Below are positions 21,955-34,101 of a stretch of DNA of 64,000 nucleotides, piece by piece. This DNA is from Typhlomys cinereus (lineage: Eukaryota; Chordata; Mammalia; Rodentia; Platacanthomyidae): the NCBI GenBank assembly GCA_023101885.1, contig JALPQD010000303.1, forward strand, positions 639,786 through 703,785, read 5' to 3'. Every line of letters starts with the position of its first letter. Within the stretch, counting starts at the first letter, position 1. The notes beneath the pieces are model-generated. The model was not told where the DNA came from, made no database searches, and saw only the letters and a list, made by a program, of their open reading frames with translations. Both the position numbers and the translations under genes were made by a program.

Positions 21955-22014
21955 TTATTGCTCATTGGCTCTTCCTTCAAGGAACAACTTTTCCCACTTA
22001 TATGTGTAGCTTCA

Positions 22015-22070
<56 letters not shown>
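21955..22070. repeat. Unclassified dispersed segment with (CA)n tail, copy B
   Basis: 'caaggaacaacttttcccac' and 'tagcttcaatacatacatac' run into an uninterrupted (CA)n of about 45 bp (22024-22068). Second copy of the segment at 20735-20850. Confidence 0.55.
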
Positions 22071-22117
22071 CTTCATACCTGACCAAAAACCAAATTGCAT
22101 AATTCTTAAAACTCTCT

Positions 22118-22190
22118 GATATATCAAGTAATAGGAATCATCAAGTAATAGAAGCGTCAAGTAATAGGAAACGTCAAATAATAAGAAATT
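22118..22190. repeat. Short tandem array, four copies of a 16-17 bp unit
   Basis: The unit, approximately TCAAGTAATAGGAANCG, starts at 22124, 22141, 22157 and 22174 (spacing 17, 16, 17). AT-rich and degenerate in the last copy. Confidence 0.75.
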
Positions 22191-22929
22191 AGGGTTTTCA
22201 AGAAGAAACCTGTAACTGTCTCACTAGTCAGAAGTTCAAAAGTTGGTATCTCTGTTATTATCTTGGTCTTCAAGTTGCTACTATTAGAAATATCAGTGAT
22301 TCAATCGATGTGAATAGGCATTTGCTAATATCAGTCACTTTAGTATTGTTTATGAGAAAGGTAAATTGTCTTAGCGACCTCCCAGAGGAATGGTCTATGT
22401 ATGTTTCACTAGCCAAAACTTTAACACATCATATCCTCTCAATGTAAGAGAAACTAGAAAAATTATGTCATGTGGTATCAGATCATGTAAAGACAAGAAA
22501 TGGGGTTCAGTGTGGGAGTGAGGGGCTGGATAAACCCATCAGCAGGTGAGTTGTTCCCATCCTCATGATCAGACATGGAAGAGGATAAAGTGGTAGAACA
22601 CGGGTGCTGCTTTAATGGCAATTCTCATGAGTAAAGCTTGAAGGTCTGTGCCGAGGACTGAGAGAGAGGCTGCTTGTGTTTGGGGCTGATTCAAGCACTG
22701 AAAGAACTTGTGGAGTCTGCATGCACTTAAAAAGGAAGGGAGACCATAAAAGTGGAAAGGCCTCAAGAAGTTCCACACCTCCCTGAGAGTCTTGTGAGGA
22801 CTGATGCTGAAGATGCTTTTTTACTCAATGGTATACCCACCAGTCTATTATACTTGCTGGAGTAGAATCACGTCAGGCATATGTCATCGAAGACAAGCTA
22901 GATGTAACACAGTGGGCCACACAAATGAA

Positions 22930-23340
22930 AAGTCTTGAAAATAGGAGAGAGGCTGGCAGGGGCGATAAAGGGTTATAAGGGGAAAAGGAGGGGGGATAGG
23001 ATTGGGGAGTAAGAAGCGAAAACATTATAAACTCACTATATTCATGTATGTGACATTAAAAAAAGAAAATGTATATAAAAAAGGAGGGGGACACTAATGT
23101 AGACACCTCAGAGGGAGGTTTGGTGCCCACATAAAGGGATGCTGTGGAGGATAGGAGGGAGGAAGTGGGAGACACAGGGTGAGGAGGGGGGAGGGGGAGG
23201 GGGAAGAGGGAACAGTGCAATGGGGGATGACAAGGGAGGAAAGGAGGAGGGAAAGGAGGAGGGGTACCTATTGAGCTTGTATGATTAGGCCAAAAAAAGA
23301 TGTAATAAAAAAGGTGAAAAATTAAAAAAATAGGAGGGAA
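22930..23340 (+). repeat. L1 3'-end remnant and purine-rich G-run tract
   Basis: 'cactatattcatgtatgtga' is an L1 3'-end signature. It is followed by purine-rich sequence with G-runs, densest at 23186-23210, and an A-rich end. Confidence 0.5.
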
Positions 23341-23343
23341 GAG

Positions 23344-23851
23344 TGCCAACCCAAGATATTGAGGCTGCCACTATTAAGTCCAGATCGCAAAGTCCAAAGA
23401 AACCCACTGAAGTCGTCCACCGATGCAAAAACAAAGGAGTCTTTATTAAAATTCAAGCCTAGGCCTGGGACACCCACCTCTCCGCGCAGTGAGAGTGAGC
23501 GACCCCAAGGCAGCAGGGTTTAGGGGTTTTATAGTGTTATCCCAAGCAGGGGCTGAGGAATTCACACGTAGCTCACGTAGCCTTCCTCAACCCTCCTCTG
23601 GTGGCTGAAGGCACCCTGCTCCTCCTGGTACATGTTGGGAGGGGGCTGGCACCGAGGGGTCTGTGGTTCCTTCAAGGACTGGCCATAAGTTAGTGGTTAT
23701 CTGACTTCCCAGCCATCTGGTTGCCCCCCTGGAGGAGGGTTTTTGAGCTCCCAGGCGCCTGATTCTGCTCAGACTTATCTGGGATTCCTAGGTAAATTGT
23801 AGATTCTAAGAGCACTAGAGGAGAGGGGCTTGTAACTTTAACTTTTTCACA
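23344..23851 (-). mobile_element. Gammaretrovirus-like (class I) LTR, minus strand
   Basis: Minus strand: U3, TATAAAA (complement of 23527-23533), AATAAA (complement of 23442-23447), then U5 with 'gactcctttgtttttgcatc' and 'ggtggacgacttc', and end GGTTGGCA. It resembles MuLV-type LTRs. A TG...CA span of 508 bp is proposed, but no matching target duplication was found, so the U3 end is uncertain. No internal viral genes adjoin it. Confidence 0.6.
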
Positions 23852-24120
23852 TAGGGTCTCACACCACCTGAGATGAACTGAAGGCAATTCAAGAAAGAAT
23901 ACCTGGTACAGTGTTTGAAGTAACTCTCCTGAAGACATATCACTGTCTGATGCTATATTTCATGTATGTTTAATGCTGTAGATGCTATATATATTTAGTG
24001 TTACATTCACATATATTTCATATAATTAATATTATATTTATTTTCTATTTAACACTCATGTTAGCTTTCTGTCGCTGTGAAAATACTTGAGAGAAGTTAT
24101 TTAATTTTTAAATTTATTTT

Positions 24121-24247
24121 GTGTGCACGTGTGTGTGTGTATCAGAGGGCAATGTGTGTCCCTTTGAAGGGCCAAGGGTGACTTTGGGAATCATCCTGAA
24201 TGTTTGTACCTCCTTTTTTGCTTAGCTCTGGGATTTCCCAGGTTCTG
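24121..24247 (-). mobile_element. B2-like SINE 3' half, minus strand
   Basis: 'agagggcaatgtgtgtccct', 'ccaagggtgactttggg' and 'gctctgggatttccc' match the reversed 3' half of the B2-like family (compare 12330-12585). The head is missing. Confidence 0.6.
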
Positions 24248-25117
24248 CCCAACAGACCGTTACCTAACTATGACACAAGCCTGGGGGAAGAAATTGTCCA
24301 AGGTAAAACTCACGGCTGATACTAGCGTTGGGCAAGGATGTGGCTACATCTCCCACATCGAGCAGCCTTCAGTTTAAAGTCCCACTCTGGACCTGAATGA
24401 ACACTTGAAAGCTCCGTTAGTCCGGAAGGTGAGAACATGTGAACTAGGGACTCAGGGCCACACTGCGAATCAGCAAATCACCATCCCTAATGCAAACGAA
24501 AAAATCTGTACATAGTTATAAATCGTGCTCCTTGGATACTACCGGAGAATTTAGCTGCTATATTATAAATGAATCACAAAACATGGTATCAGTAAAGAAG
24601 CACTTTATATTTTGCCTTCTTAAAACACTTAGCCTATAAGCCTGGTCCTTTCTCTTTGTTTGAGGATTTTCCATTGTGACTTTCTCAGGGAGTCACTGAG
24701 AATGCTTTTATAGAACACTCTGAAAAACATTTTAATGCTTTGTGTTTTAGCACTTTGCAAATGAACATACCATACGATCCTTTTTTGGGAACATGGAGTT
24801 GGGAATAATCACACTCCAGCTCAACACCGATTCTGAGGATAGCTATGTCTAGATGGGGGGGGCTGGCCCTCCTCCCTCACTTCTTAGTCTGCATTCTTGT
24901 GGCAGAGCTATTTATTAAAGGGATTTCCTCGGTGCGTGCTTACCAAATGGCTCATGTGATAGGCAGATTGGCTGAATACTTGGTAACACATGGAATTTTC
25001 TTGCATCTGTGTACATCTACCCATTTCATGATAAACACTCCTTCGAGCACAGGTAGTCTCAAGGCACAGATACAACATGGATGTAAGACTATGTATAAAA
25101 GTCATGTGGTAGAGTAA

Positions 25118-25222
25118 CTTTCAGTCCTGACTTCTTGGAAGGCCGAGGGAGGAGGATCTCTTAAGCTGAGGTATTCAGGACCAGCCAGAACAAGACAGCA
25201 AGACCCTGTTCCAAATCAGTCA
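25118..25222 (+). mobile_element. B1-like SINE fragment
   Basis: 'cttggaaggccgagggagga' and 'ggatctcttaagc' followed by 'aagaccctgttcc' match a B1/7SL-derived monomer, strongly diverged. Confidence 0.55.
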
Positions 25223-25574
25223 TCTAGAAAATAAGGAAAATGCCAGTTTCTAAGGCAAGGAGATTGATAGTTTGGAGGTGCTGGACCGAGAAACAAAATG
25301 TTACTATTTCAGGTACTTTGACATCAACAATTTGAAACAGAAAAGCTGAGAAGACAAAATTAGTGTGAACAACCATAAACCCAACACTCAGATATCCCTT
25401 GTTGCATGTTTTAAAAATCATTTTTAACAGCTGGTATACTTTCTCTGTGACACTTTATAATTTAAAGTACCGACAATCACTTAGACAGAATAAAGAAATA
25501 GTCTGTGTGTGAACAGGGTTTCCCTTCCCTTTTTATTAATTCTAATTCCTCCAAACACTACTTATGTTAGTTCA

Positions 25575-25900
25575 ATTTTACATCACTGAAAAAATCAGCT
25601 TACAAGAAGGTAAGGTGCGTTTTGGCTCATGGTTTGAGAAGTTTCAGTCCATGGGCACTTGGCCCTATTGCTTTGGGCCTATGACAGCAGCACAATGCAT
25701 CACAGAGAGACCATGAAGTGGAAGAGACCTTGTTCACGGCAGCCAAGAATGAGGAAAAGCAAAGAGACCCAGTTCCTGAGATTCATTTCAAGGGCATGTT
25801 CCCTGACTTCTAAGTCCTACCTCCTAAATTTTTCAGTTCTTCCCAACGTTACCACAAGCTTTTTGGGTATGGTCTTTAGAGGCACAATCCAAACTTTTGC
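25575..25900 (-). mobile_element. ERVL/MaLR-type LTR fragment, minus strand
   Basis: 'gcgttttggctcatggtttg' and 'cctcctaaatttttcagttc' match the common rodent LTR-type repeat in reverse. The boundaries are approximate. Confidence 0.4.
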
Positions 25901-25919
25901 TGCCTGATTTCTCAGCCAT

Positions 25920-27463
25920 GCATATTGAAAGGAAAGAGTTCATTTCTCAGGCCTGAGTGCCACAGGATACTGAGGCTTCTGTCTTCCAGTACAAACTTGC
26001 CTCAGTTGGTACAGTCCTGTTACAGCCCTGTGAATGTATCCCTGTGGACGTGGCTTCTCAGACCAAACTAATACATTGCTTTCTGGCTTGTGCCAGTCCC
26101 ACATCCAATCCATAGACCTGGTCTAGCCACTCACACAGACATATCAAACCTGAAAGCTCCTCAAGTACTGACAGACCTAGGTCATTTGGTCTATGTGGAA
26201 TTTCTTTAGTTAGGAAAGGGTCGTATGATAGTGTTTACTCTGGACTTGTTCCTTGCCAGATGTGCCTATCTCACTGCATCTAGTGCTGGACCCTTAGTAT
26301 TTGGAAAGAACTGTAGACCCCAGTGGCCTTTAGGTGTTTTATCAAAGTGTTTTCTCTTCAGCATGTAACTACTTTTAAGAAAAAAAAGCTGGCCATTTTA
26401 ATCTGTTTTGATGACCCCCCCTCCTGGTTTTATTTGGATAGGGTATTACAAGGACTGGTTTGACAAATGCTAATCTCATTTAAAGTCCTTGTGCTGTGTC
26501 CAGGAGATAGACAGAAGTAACATAGTTACTTGCCAGGTAACCTTGCATTAGGAGAACACCCCCACCCAGTCAGCGTTCCCCCCAAGAATACATTAGCAGG
26601 GGTCATCTACAAACTGAAGGTCAGGACTTGAGGTGGCAAATCTCGTGCTTACCTTTATCTGTGCCTCCCAAATTTCACCAAGCTTCAAAAGCCCTCCAAA
26701 AATCAATCAGTGCCAAAGAGAGTAAGAACAAAATTATGGAGTAATTTCTGAAATAAAAGAAGGTGGGTGAGAGTGATTGTTGGGAATAAAGTAGGACAGG
26801 AAGGAGGCTGAGTATCCCCCAGGTGATGGAGGAGGGAAGATCCTCAGGCGCCTTCCAGGGCTCCATCTGGCCCTGTGTGGTATGGAAATATGGACTTGAA
26901 GCTTGCTTTCTCCCCAGGCTTTATAAATCTTCCATTGCAAACGTGTAGTTCTGGGTCGAGTGCTGAGAGCCTCTCTAATCTACAGGTATAATGGTAAGTA
27001 TTTAGATTGTAGTATAGTATGAATTACTTTTATTAACACTAAGTAATCTGTTCCTACCTTGGGTTTTCCATCCATTGGGTATTTGGCTAGGTTTACAGTA
27101 CCATGCATGTATTCCTTAAAGTCAATCAGAAGGCAGTTGGTTATCCCTGTAACTTACATGCCACTGTTGTACCACTGGTCACCTTTTTAAAAAAAATTTG
27201 AAACCTTCCTATGCATCTTGTACTATTGTCCAGTGTGCAGAACCTATTTTCTTCTGAGTTTGCTCAGGAAGGAGATTTATCTTGTTTGCAAGATATTTGT
27301 GTTCAGGAGTTTACTCATTGCATGGATTCTAGGAATACATTCCCAGGAACTGCAAGTTTGTCTCAGACTTGTCAGAGGGAAGTTGATTCTTATTTCCCAA
27401 TAAAAAATGCACTTGCAGAGGGGGAGAGAGGGGGAGAGGGGAAAGAGAGAGGGAAAGAGAGAC

Positions 27464-27494
<31 letters not shown>

Positions 27495-28560
27495 TTGAGG
27501 GGAAGGAGCCCTAAGCCCAGCAATTATGAAGCTGACACTGCCTAACTTGGATGTGGTGCCAGAGAAGACAGTTTCTACCCGTTCTCTCTTCCCTCACTTC
27601 TGTCCATATATCTGGCTCCAAATCCTTTTCCACAAACCTGCTGTTAATATTTTGGATAAAACAAGAATCTTCCTTTTGTCCCTCTTTCAGTCACTCAGAA
27701 GAAATCTCCCCCACCTCTACTTTAACCTTCAGATGTCTTGTACTATACCAGTTGTTTTGATTGCCTAAGCATTCTCAGTAGAAATGATCCTTTGTATTTT
27801 AATTCTTGTCTTAACCCATTCAGGCTTACAAATTTTTCTAAGGGTTCTAGACTCTGAAAAGTCTGAGATTAAGGTGCCCATCGTTCCAGCTACAGAATCT
27901 GGGGAGCAGGGAGGACCACAGTAATCAACTTCCTCTTGTTCTGTTTGTCCATCTTTTGGGGGTGCAGTGGGGAAGGCAGGCCTCCTTGCACTTTGGCAGG
28001 GGTAGAGACTTAGGATTTAGGGCTTTTACTGGGATTAAACGCAGGATAAAGGTGCAGCAAGGTCCAGAGCTATAGCAGAAGCAATCACAAAGTTTGGGGG
28101 GGGGGGATGGACAGTATTTTGTCCTTATGTTGAGCCCTTGGCTCAATGAGGCTACTCATAATCCAGACAACCCAGGTCAGAGGACCACCCAGTACCTCAG
28201 TTTCCTTCCCAAAAAGTGAGCCAAGGAGACACATGGGTGTCACAAGGGTTGAAAGAGACTTTGCGAGGCCAGGGGTGCCCGCAGATCTGTGAGGCAGCCG
28301 GGCAACTGCAGGAGGACCCAAGGTCTGGTACTTGACCCATCACACCCAAAGGAGCCCAGCTCCCCCTCCACCTTGATGCAAACAGCACACAGGTCCTGGC
28401 AGGTGTGAACAGAGGGTCCCGGTGGGTGCCGACGAGGCTGAGGGTGACCAGACCGGAGCCCAGAATGGGAATCTAAAAGACTGCCCCACCACCTTGTACA
28501 GTGCTTTCTGGTCTTTAAAAGAGTAAAAAACAATGCATGCTCATTGCAAAAAATGTAGCA
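25920..28560. other. Intergenic, no gene seen; GA- and G-rich tracts
   Basis: Contains a GA-rich tract at 27418-27495 (GGGAGA and (GA)n) and an 11-G run at 28096-28106. Several short ORFs exist, none with a recognisable domain. The stretch 28230-28470 is GC-rich and CpG-containing but too short and sparse to call a CpG island. Confidence 0.5.
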
Positions 28561-28570
28561 CGTGAAAAAA

Positions 28571-28885
28571 GGGGGAAACGGGCTGCAGATGGCCTCAGCT
28601 AGAGGAGCTAAATTTGATTTCCCAGATCCTATGCAAAAATGTCTGTTGGATGTGACAGCCTTTCTCTAATTCCAGCCCTGCTGGGTGAGGCCTGGGAATC
28701 TCCATGGCAAGCAGAATAGCTCTGTTTAATTAGAGGCCCAGGTGGTAGGTAGGGCAACCTAAGATGATTCCTGATATCAACCTGGGGTTCCACGCCAATG
28801 AGTTCACATGTGTATGCATGCACATGCGGATACATATAAAACATCCCATACACATAAAGAAAAGAGGAAATAAAAGTCAAGGTGA
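28571..28885 (+). mobile_element. B2-like SINE, old copy
   Basis: Family body recognised by 'ccagccctgctgggtgaggc', 'ctgggaatctcc' and 'gatgattcctgatatcaacc', with a degenerated CA-rich tail at 28805-28855. The head is strongly diverged. Confidence 0.55.
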
Positions 28886-29626
28886 GCCTGATTAACATGA
28901 CTTTGGAGCATGTCCCCATATTCTCTTGCTCTGAAGACCCAAAATCATTTTCCTCCAACATTTTCCACAGCATTGAGATATTTTCTCATTAAATATCTAT
29001 TCTGTACTCTAAACAACTGATTTGGCTTATAGGCACACTTTCTACTTTAAGAAAACATCTCATACACTCAAAATAATGCATAACTGTTGTGTAAGGTAAG
29101 GCAGATGGTGGCTGACCTTCAGAACAGCCAGTTCCTGTCCTCTGTGGGCCTCCTGTCTCAGCTTCCAGGCAGAGGCCAGAGCGCTCAGCAACGGTTTAGG
29201 AAGTCAGCGAACCAAGCAGGCCATTCAAGAGTTGGCCAGCAGGACCTGAAAGCTTTTCCTACCTGCTATGTCTGGAAGCAGAGGGTGTAGCTGAGCATCC
29301 CAGGCCATCAGAGGTAACAGAACCTCAAACCCCGGGTGGCTATGTGAAACAGAGATCACTTGCCAATTCCCAGGACTGAGGCACTGACAAAACAAATGAA
29401 ACTTTCTTGTGACTCCCCAGTTTGTCACTGTGTCTGTGGTAATACAGATCAAAAATGATAATAACATTACCATACTATTCCTATCCTAGGACAGAACAGA
29501 GCAGAAGTACCCGTGGACTCTTCTTCTTGAACCCCACTCTTATTTTATAGTTGTCCCAATTCCCTTGCTTTTGTTTATATTTTGACTGTTTTCATTGTTC
29601 ATTTTGAACTTTATGATCATAATGTG

Positions 29627-30185
29627 TCCGGGTCCACGAACCAGCATGAACCCAGACTTACATACAGGAAACAGAAGTGGAAGTGATAGGAATTGATGCG
29701 GCATCGGGTCAAGAGGGAGCCTAAGATGTTCTCTATCATTTAAGCCAATTTTATTGTAGCATACATGAGTATTTATAAGAAAAAGAAAAACAAAGAAGAG
29801 CAGGCCAATTCTTTACAGGATTATGTTAAATGTATACATTCTAGCTAGCAAAGAAAAGACAGAAGGGACATCTACTTGCTGTGTAGGACCAGACATGATG
29901 TCTCCAGGTAGAGTTAAAAGCAGTTATGACATTTAATTGCTAAAAGGGGATGGATAATGAATGTCTCAAAGCAGTTACCTGGTTACTGTAAATGTGCATT
30001 ATCTTGTGAACCATGCATTAACACATCTAATGTCTCAAATGTGCAGGCAAGTTTTAACCTGCCAATTCTGAGAACAAATAAGAGGTAAACTCAGCTCCCA
30101 GAGGGAGGCCTGCCATTGTCTATGCAGACAAGAGGCAAAACTCAACTTCCAGAGACAGGAATCCATCTAACAACTGTCCATTTCA
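29627..30185 (-). mobile_element. Endogenous retrovirus LTR, minus strand
   Basis: The + strand begins TGTCCGGGTCCACGAACCAG. AATAAA (complement of 29750-29755) and TATAAATA (complement, about 29770) occur in the correct order for a minus-strand LTR, and the U3-like part extends to about 30185. The start resembles rodent class II LTRs. I found no target duplication, so the upper end is approximate. Confidence 0.55.
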
Positions 30186-30723
30186 GATGCTAATGTGTCA
30201 TTCTCTAGAGAGCAGGCTTCAGGCCTTGACCGCCCCCACTCATTTTTTTTCAAATTATTGTTCTTTTTTCTTGATTGTAACTAATATTGTGTCATACGGT
30301 TTTATGTATACATATCTATGTTTTCTCAGAATGAAATATAATATTAGACCTAAATTGCTAGATCAAAGTATATGTACACATTTTAGGGCTTTTGATATAT
30401 ACGATGTTCAAGACTAGTGTACTGACTTGTTCTACCAGGTTTTCCCAACACTGTATTAGTCATTGTATATTGAAAATCATTGTATAATGATTTAGTGTAT
30501 AATTTGATTTTAAGTGAATTATAATCATTATAACTAAGGATATAATAATTATTATGATTTTTTAACGTGTATGATTGCTAATTTGCAAAAGAAAAAATAC
30601 CTATTTTATTTCTTTATCATATAAATCTCTTGCCATTTGTTGAAAAGATCTAGCTAAACCAAGATTGGCAAGATTAAACTGTTGTAGAACAGAGGAATTA
30701 TTGTTTGGTTTCATGTTCCCCAG

Positions 30724-30950
30724 AGAGCTGAAGACATGGCTCAATTAGTAGAGTGCTTACTGTGCAAGCATTGAGGCCCAGAATTTGAATCTTCAGGTGC
30801 AATACTGCATGTCTGAAATCCTAGTGCTCCTACAGTGAGATGGCAGGCTTCTAGAAGAGTCCCTGGAAACTCACACAGCTGGTATATTAATAAGTAAAAA
30901 TGAAAGAGAAGGTGCCTTCTGACCTACACACACACACAAAACCAGAGTTC
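30724..30950 (+). mobile_element. B4/RSINE1-like SINE
   Basis: Head 'gctgaagacatggctcaatt' with 'agtagagtgcttac', then 'gtccctggaaactcacaca' and 'gccttctgacctacacacac' with a CA tail, as in B4/RSINE1 elements. Confidence 0.55.
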
Positions 30951-31029
30951 CCACAGACTGTGTGATAAATGTTAACTGTAGATGGGCTTGGGGAAATGAT
31001 TGCAACATACGGGCTTTGAATTCATGCCT

Positions 31030-31324
31030 CAGTGGTGGGTTTATAACTGAATTGACTATTGACAGGTAATGGAAACTGTTAAAGGTGGGCCTAGTTGGAG
31101 AAAGAAGGTAAGTGGGAGCACGCCCTTGAGGATTATATCTTTTTCTTGTGCCTCCTCTCCCCCCAGCTCCCTGGCTGCCATGAGGTGAGTAGCTTTGCTC
31201 TAGCACATGCTCTTGCTATCAGGGTATTCTACCTTACCATGAGCCTAGAGCACTGGAGACAGCTACAGAGTGAAACCTCAGAAAATATGAGTCAAAATAA
31301 ACTTTGTTTTAAACAACTTCTCTT
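31030..31324 (+). mobile_element. MaLR-type LTR, 3' end cut by a SINE
   Basis: 'ggtgggcctagttggagaaa', 'gctgccatgaggtgagtag' and 'gagtcaaaataaactttg' follow the order of rodent MaLR LTRs, ending with an AATAAA-like motif. The expected end is replaced by the SINE starting at 31325. Relatives: 42045-42408 and 57727-57905. Confidence 0.6.
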
Positions 31325-31435
31325 GGGGCTGGAGAGATAACTCACAGGTTAAGACTCTACCTTGCAAGCAGAAGTACCTGAGTTCAGGTAAAAACGCCAG
31401 GCAGAAATGGCAGTGGCCTGCACTAACAAGATGAT
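31325..31435 (+). mobile_element. B2-like SINE, 5' half only
   Basis: 'ggggctggagagataactca' followed by 'caggttaagactctaccttg' and 'gagttcaggtaaaaacg', stopping at about 31435 where an ERVL-like LTR begins without its own 5' end. This suggests a deletion joined the two elements. Confidence 0.65.
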
Positions 31436-31798
31436 CGCTGAGGGTTCAAGCTTTGGGCACATTTGTAATTAGTAGTTAAGCCCAGAGCAAACCTGCTGGA
31501 GACTGTGTAGTTGATGGGGGAAGGCCCAACCCATGGTGAGTGGATAGGCGAATAAAATAGAGAGAGCTGGTTGAGGAAGTTGGCATTCTCCTGTATACTT
31601 GGCCAGACATGCTGGTCTGGCAAATGAGAATTGTCCCTCTGTCAGCTGTTACATGGATACGGTGCAGCCAGTTTCCTCAGCCCTTTGGTGATGGTGCGTG
31701 CTCTCCTGCCAAGCTGGACTGAGAACTGTAACTGGACTATCACAAAAGAATAAGACATCCCTTGTTCCCTTAAGGAGTTTTGCAGGCTAAGTGCAACA
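31436..31798 (+). mobile_element. ERVL-like LTR, 5'-truncated
   Basis: Same family as 14542-14954: 'gttaagcccagagcaaacct', 'acttggccagacatgctggt' and 'cttgttcccttaag', ending GTGCAACA. The first roughly 35 bp and an internal piece near the 3' end are missing. Confidence 0.7.
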
Positions 31799-32334
31799 GC
31801 TTGACATTGAAAACATGCTGGAGAACCTAAAGCAGCCGCGTCCTGGCCAACGCCTAAGCTGTAGCTGTATGGATGAGAGCGTCCCTCACCCCATCTCCCC
31901 TGGCATACTCAGGTCCATTGTACATTCTCTCATGTTAAAAAGTTCAGCTCTCTGCTTTCCAGAGAACAAACAAAGCATGTGGTCAAATTTATGTTTATTT
32001 TTCATACATAGGAAACAGGATTCATCAAAAGAGAACAAAAAAGAAACGCGAGTCAAGTGCTGCCAAGGAAAATCATGCACAAGTCAGCTTCAAATTTGCT
32101 CTTAAGCAACGGCTCTGAAAGACTTCAACATACTTGTGTGGAATCACTGGAAGGGTGGGCACAACCCCCTATAGCACAAGACAATGAGAATGCCTGGGAA
32201 ACATCTCCATGAGTATAAATTCCACAGGCCTTGCCAGTGTTCATGCTGCAGAACTCTACCTTGGCTCAATGGCAAACAAAATTTACCTTACAAAGACATA
32301 GGTATGTATATAAAATTATTAGCCCCATTCGGTC

Positions 32335-34101
32335 GTTCAGTTTCTTAAGATTATTTATTAACAATAACAAAAAAATTAGCCACTGACACTGTGTGCTTTG
32401 ATTCTGCTGGTTCCTGATCCCGTCCCAGGGCCAGTTCTGTATGTGCTTCTTCGTTTGGAAACACAATGAAGGAAACTGAAATTAAAAACACAAATGATAG
32501 GAGGAAGAAGAAACATTTGGATTCATGTGGTTGTCTTGGTTGTAAACAGCAGACATTGTGCTTTGTTGTCTTATTTGAAACATGGGGTGTGCTGTAGCCA
32601 GGGACAGAAGGCCAGATGTTGTATAAGGTGGTCAATGATTTGGGCAGGAGCCTCAACATTGACAAACTGTTTCCAAGGGTGTTGCTTTTACCCTGGCATT
32701 TCAAATGTATTATCTAGTCCCCATATTCCTGGTCCTTAAAATAAGTCCATATGGCTACCATCCCACTTCCTGAAACCCCACCCCATACAAATATCTTAGG
32801 AGATTGTGAATACCATGTCTCTTTGTAGGGAGCTGTGGAGAACATCATATCCATTCCAGTGAGATGTTTACATGCTCAAATTCATAAGTATCAATTTATC
32901 AAGAGGCTCTGATTAGTTCATTTAAAACCTAAGTGTTCCTCATCCCAAACCCTATTACCCATACTACTATACACAATCTAGGCATCTCAGCCATGCTGCT
33001 TTGCTCTTAGCACACAAGACAGTCAGGTCTCAATCTGGGTTTAAATACATATCAAAATGACTAACTACACAGGGGTATAGAACTCACTGCTAATTCGCTC
33101 TATCACTTGTAAAACTAGGTGAGTTATGATTCTCACCTAGGAAATGACTGACATCTTCAACTACACTTTGATTATGTGGTCTATACAACTAAGTAGTCTT
33201 TCATCTTTCTCTAAGTAAGCTCACCCTCTTCTGAGCCCAGCATATACCTACCTACTTGGCTAAAAACAACCCTACCAGCTCACACCAAGCAATGCCAGTC
33301 TTGTTTGACTGGATCATCTTGGCAGCTCTCTCCCACCACTGGCCAATGTGACTTCCCAGTCTGATGTGCCCTTTGCTTCGGCTTCCATGAAACACACCTC
33401 AGGTGGAAGCCCAGGGAGCACGCATCCCACTCCGATCTCAAAGGACTCACAATTTAAAGGATATACCAACAGACTGGGGAGTTGCTTTTAGTCTTTCACA
33501 AAATGGAATGTCTACATTTGGGGAGGTTTTTTTTTTTCCTCCTGAATTTCAAAGAATTTCTCTCCTTAACAATCTTTTATTAATTGCAAGTGTCCAACTT
33601 GGGCCTGATTCTGATCCTCATCTTGCAGTGGAATCAGCATGCACTACTCTTGGCTGCCTCTGCAGAAGGCAGCTATCTTCAGGATGTGAGAGGAAACAGA
33701 ACAGCTTGTTTTCTTCTGTACATCTCTTGGGCCAGTGGAGGGAAACTGTGAACTTGCTCTCTGCCTAGCAGCTTTTCATGAGCTGCCTGCCTGGTATATG
33801 AGGACCACTTCCTCTGTATCCTGACTCTCTGCCTTCCTTTTCTTTTAGCAATTCTCCTGAGGATCTTGTCAGTCCTCGGGGACATCACTACACTCTGCTA
33901 GAGAACAGGCTACATCAGAAACAGAAGCAACAGAGGAGACACAATGTGAACTCAAATATTGTCCTCCACAAGAAATTTGAGAGCTGGACTTGCTTTGAAG
34001 ATAATCAAGACGATGTAACCCATGGACTGCACCTGCTAGCAAATGTCAGTTAGGGTGGATGAGCACAGGGCCTGTCCAATCGGTCTTGAATGCGGCGTCT
34101 G
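32335..34101 (-). other. VOPP1: VOPP1 3' untranslated region
   Basis: From the stop codon at 34102 leftwards to the first good poly(A) signal, AATAAA on the minus strand at 32354-32359. About 1.75 kb, mostly unique sequence free of recognisable SINE or LTR, which fits a retained 3'UTR. A second AATAAA on the minus strand at 31994-31999 could give a longer form, and repeats begin beyond it. The ORFs on both strands here have no domains. The end is inferred. Confidence 0.6.
32354..32359 (-). terminator. VOPP1: VOPP1 candidate polyadenylation signal AATAAA
   Basis: Minus-strand hexamer in the context TTAATAAATAATC, followed downstream on that strand by a T/GT-containing stretch (32265-32300). 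The distal alternative is at 31994-31999. LANCL2 and VOPP1 therefore end about 27 kb apart, facing each other. Confidence 0.5.

Noticed and set aside
22118..22190. Possible CRISPR-like regular array
   Set aside because: Units are contiguous with no spacers, and the sequence is from a mammalian chromosome.
28230..28470. Possible CpG island or promoter
   Set aside because: GC-rich but with few CpGs and under 300 bp; no TATA, initiator or exon adjoins it.
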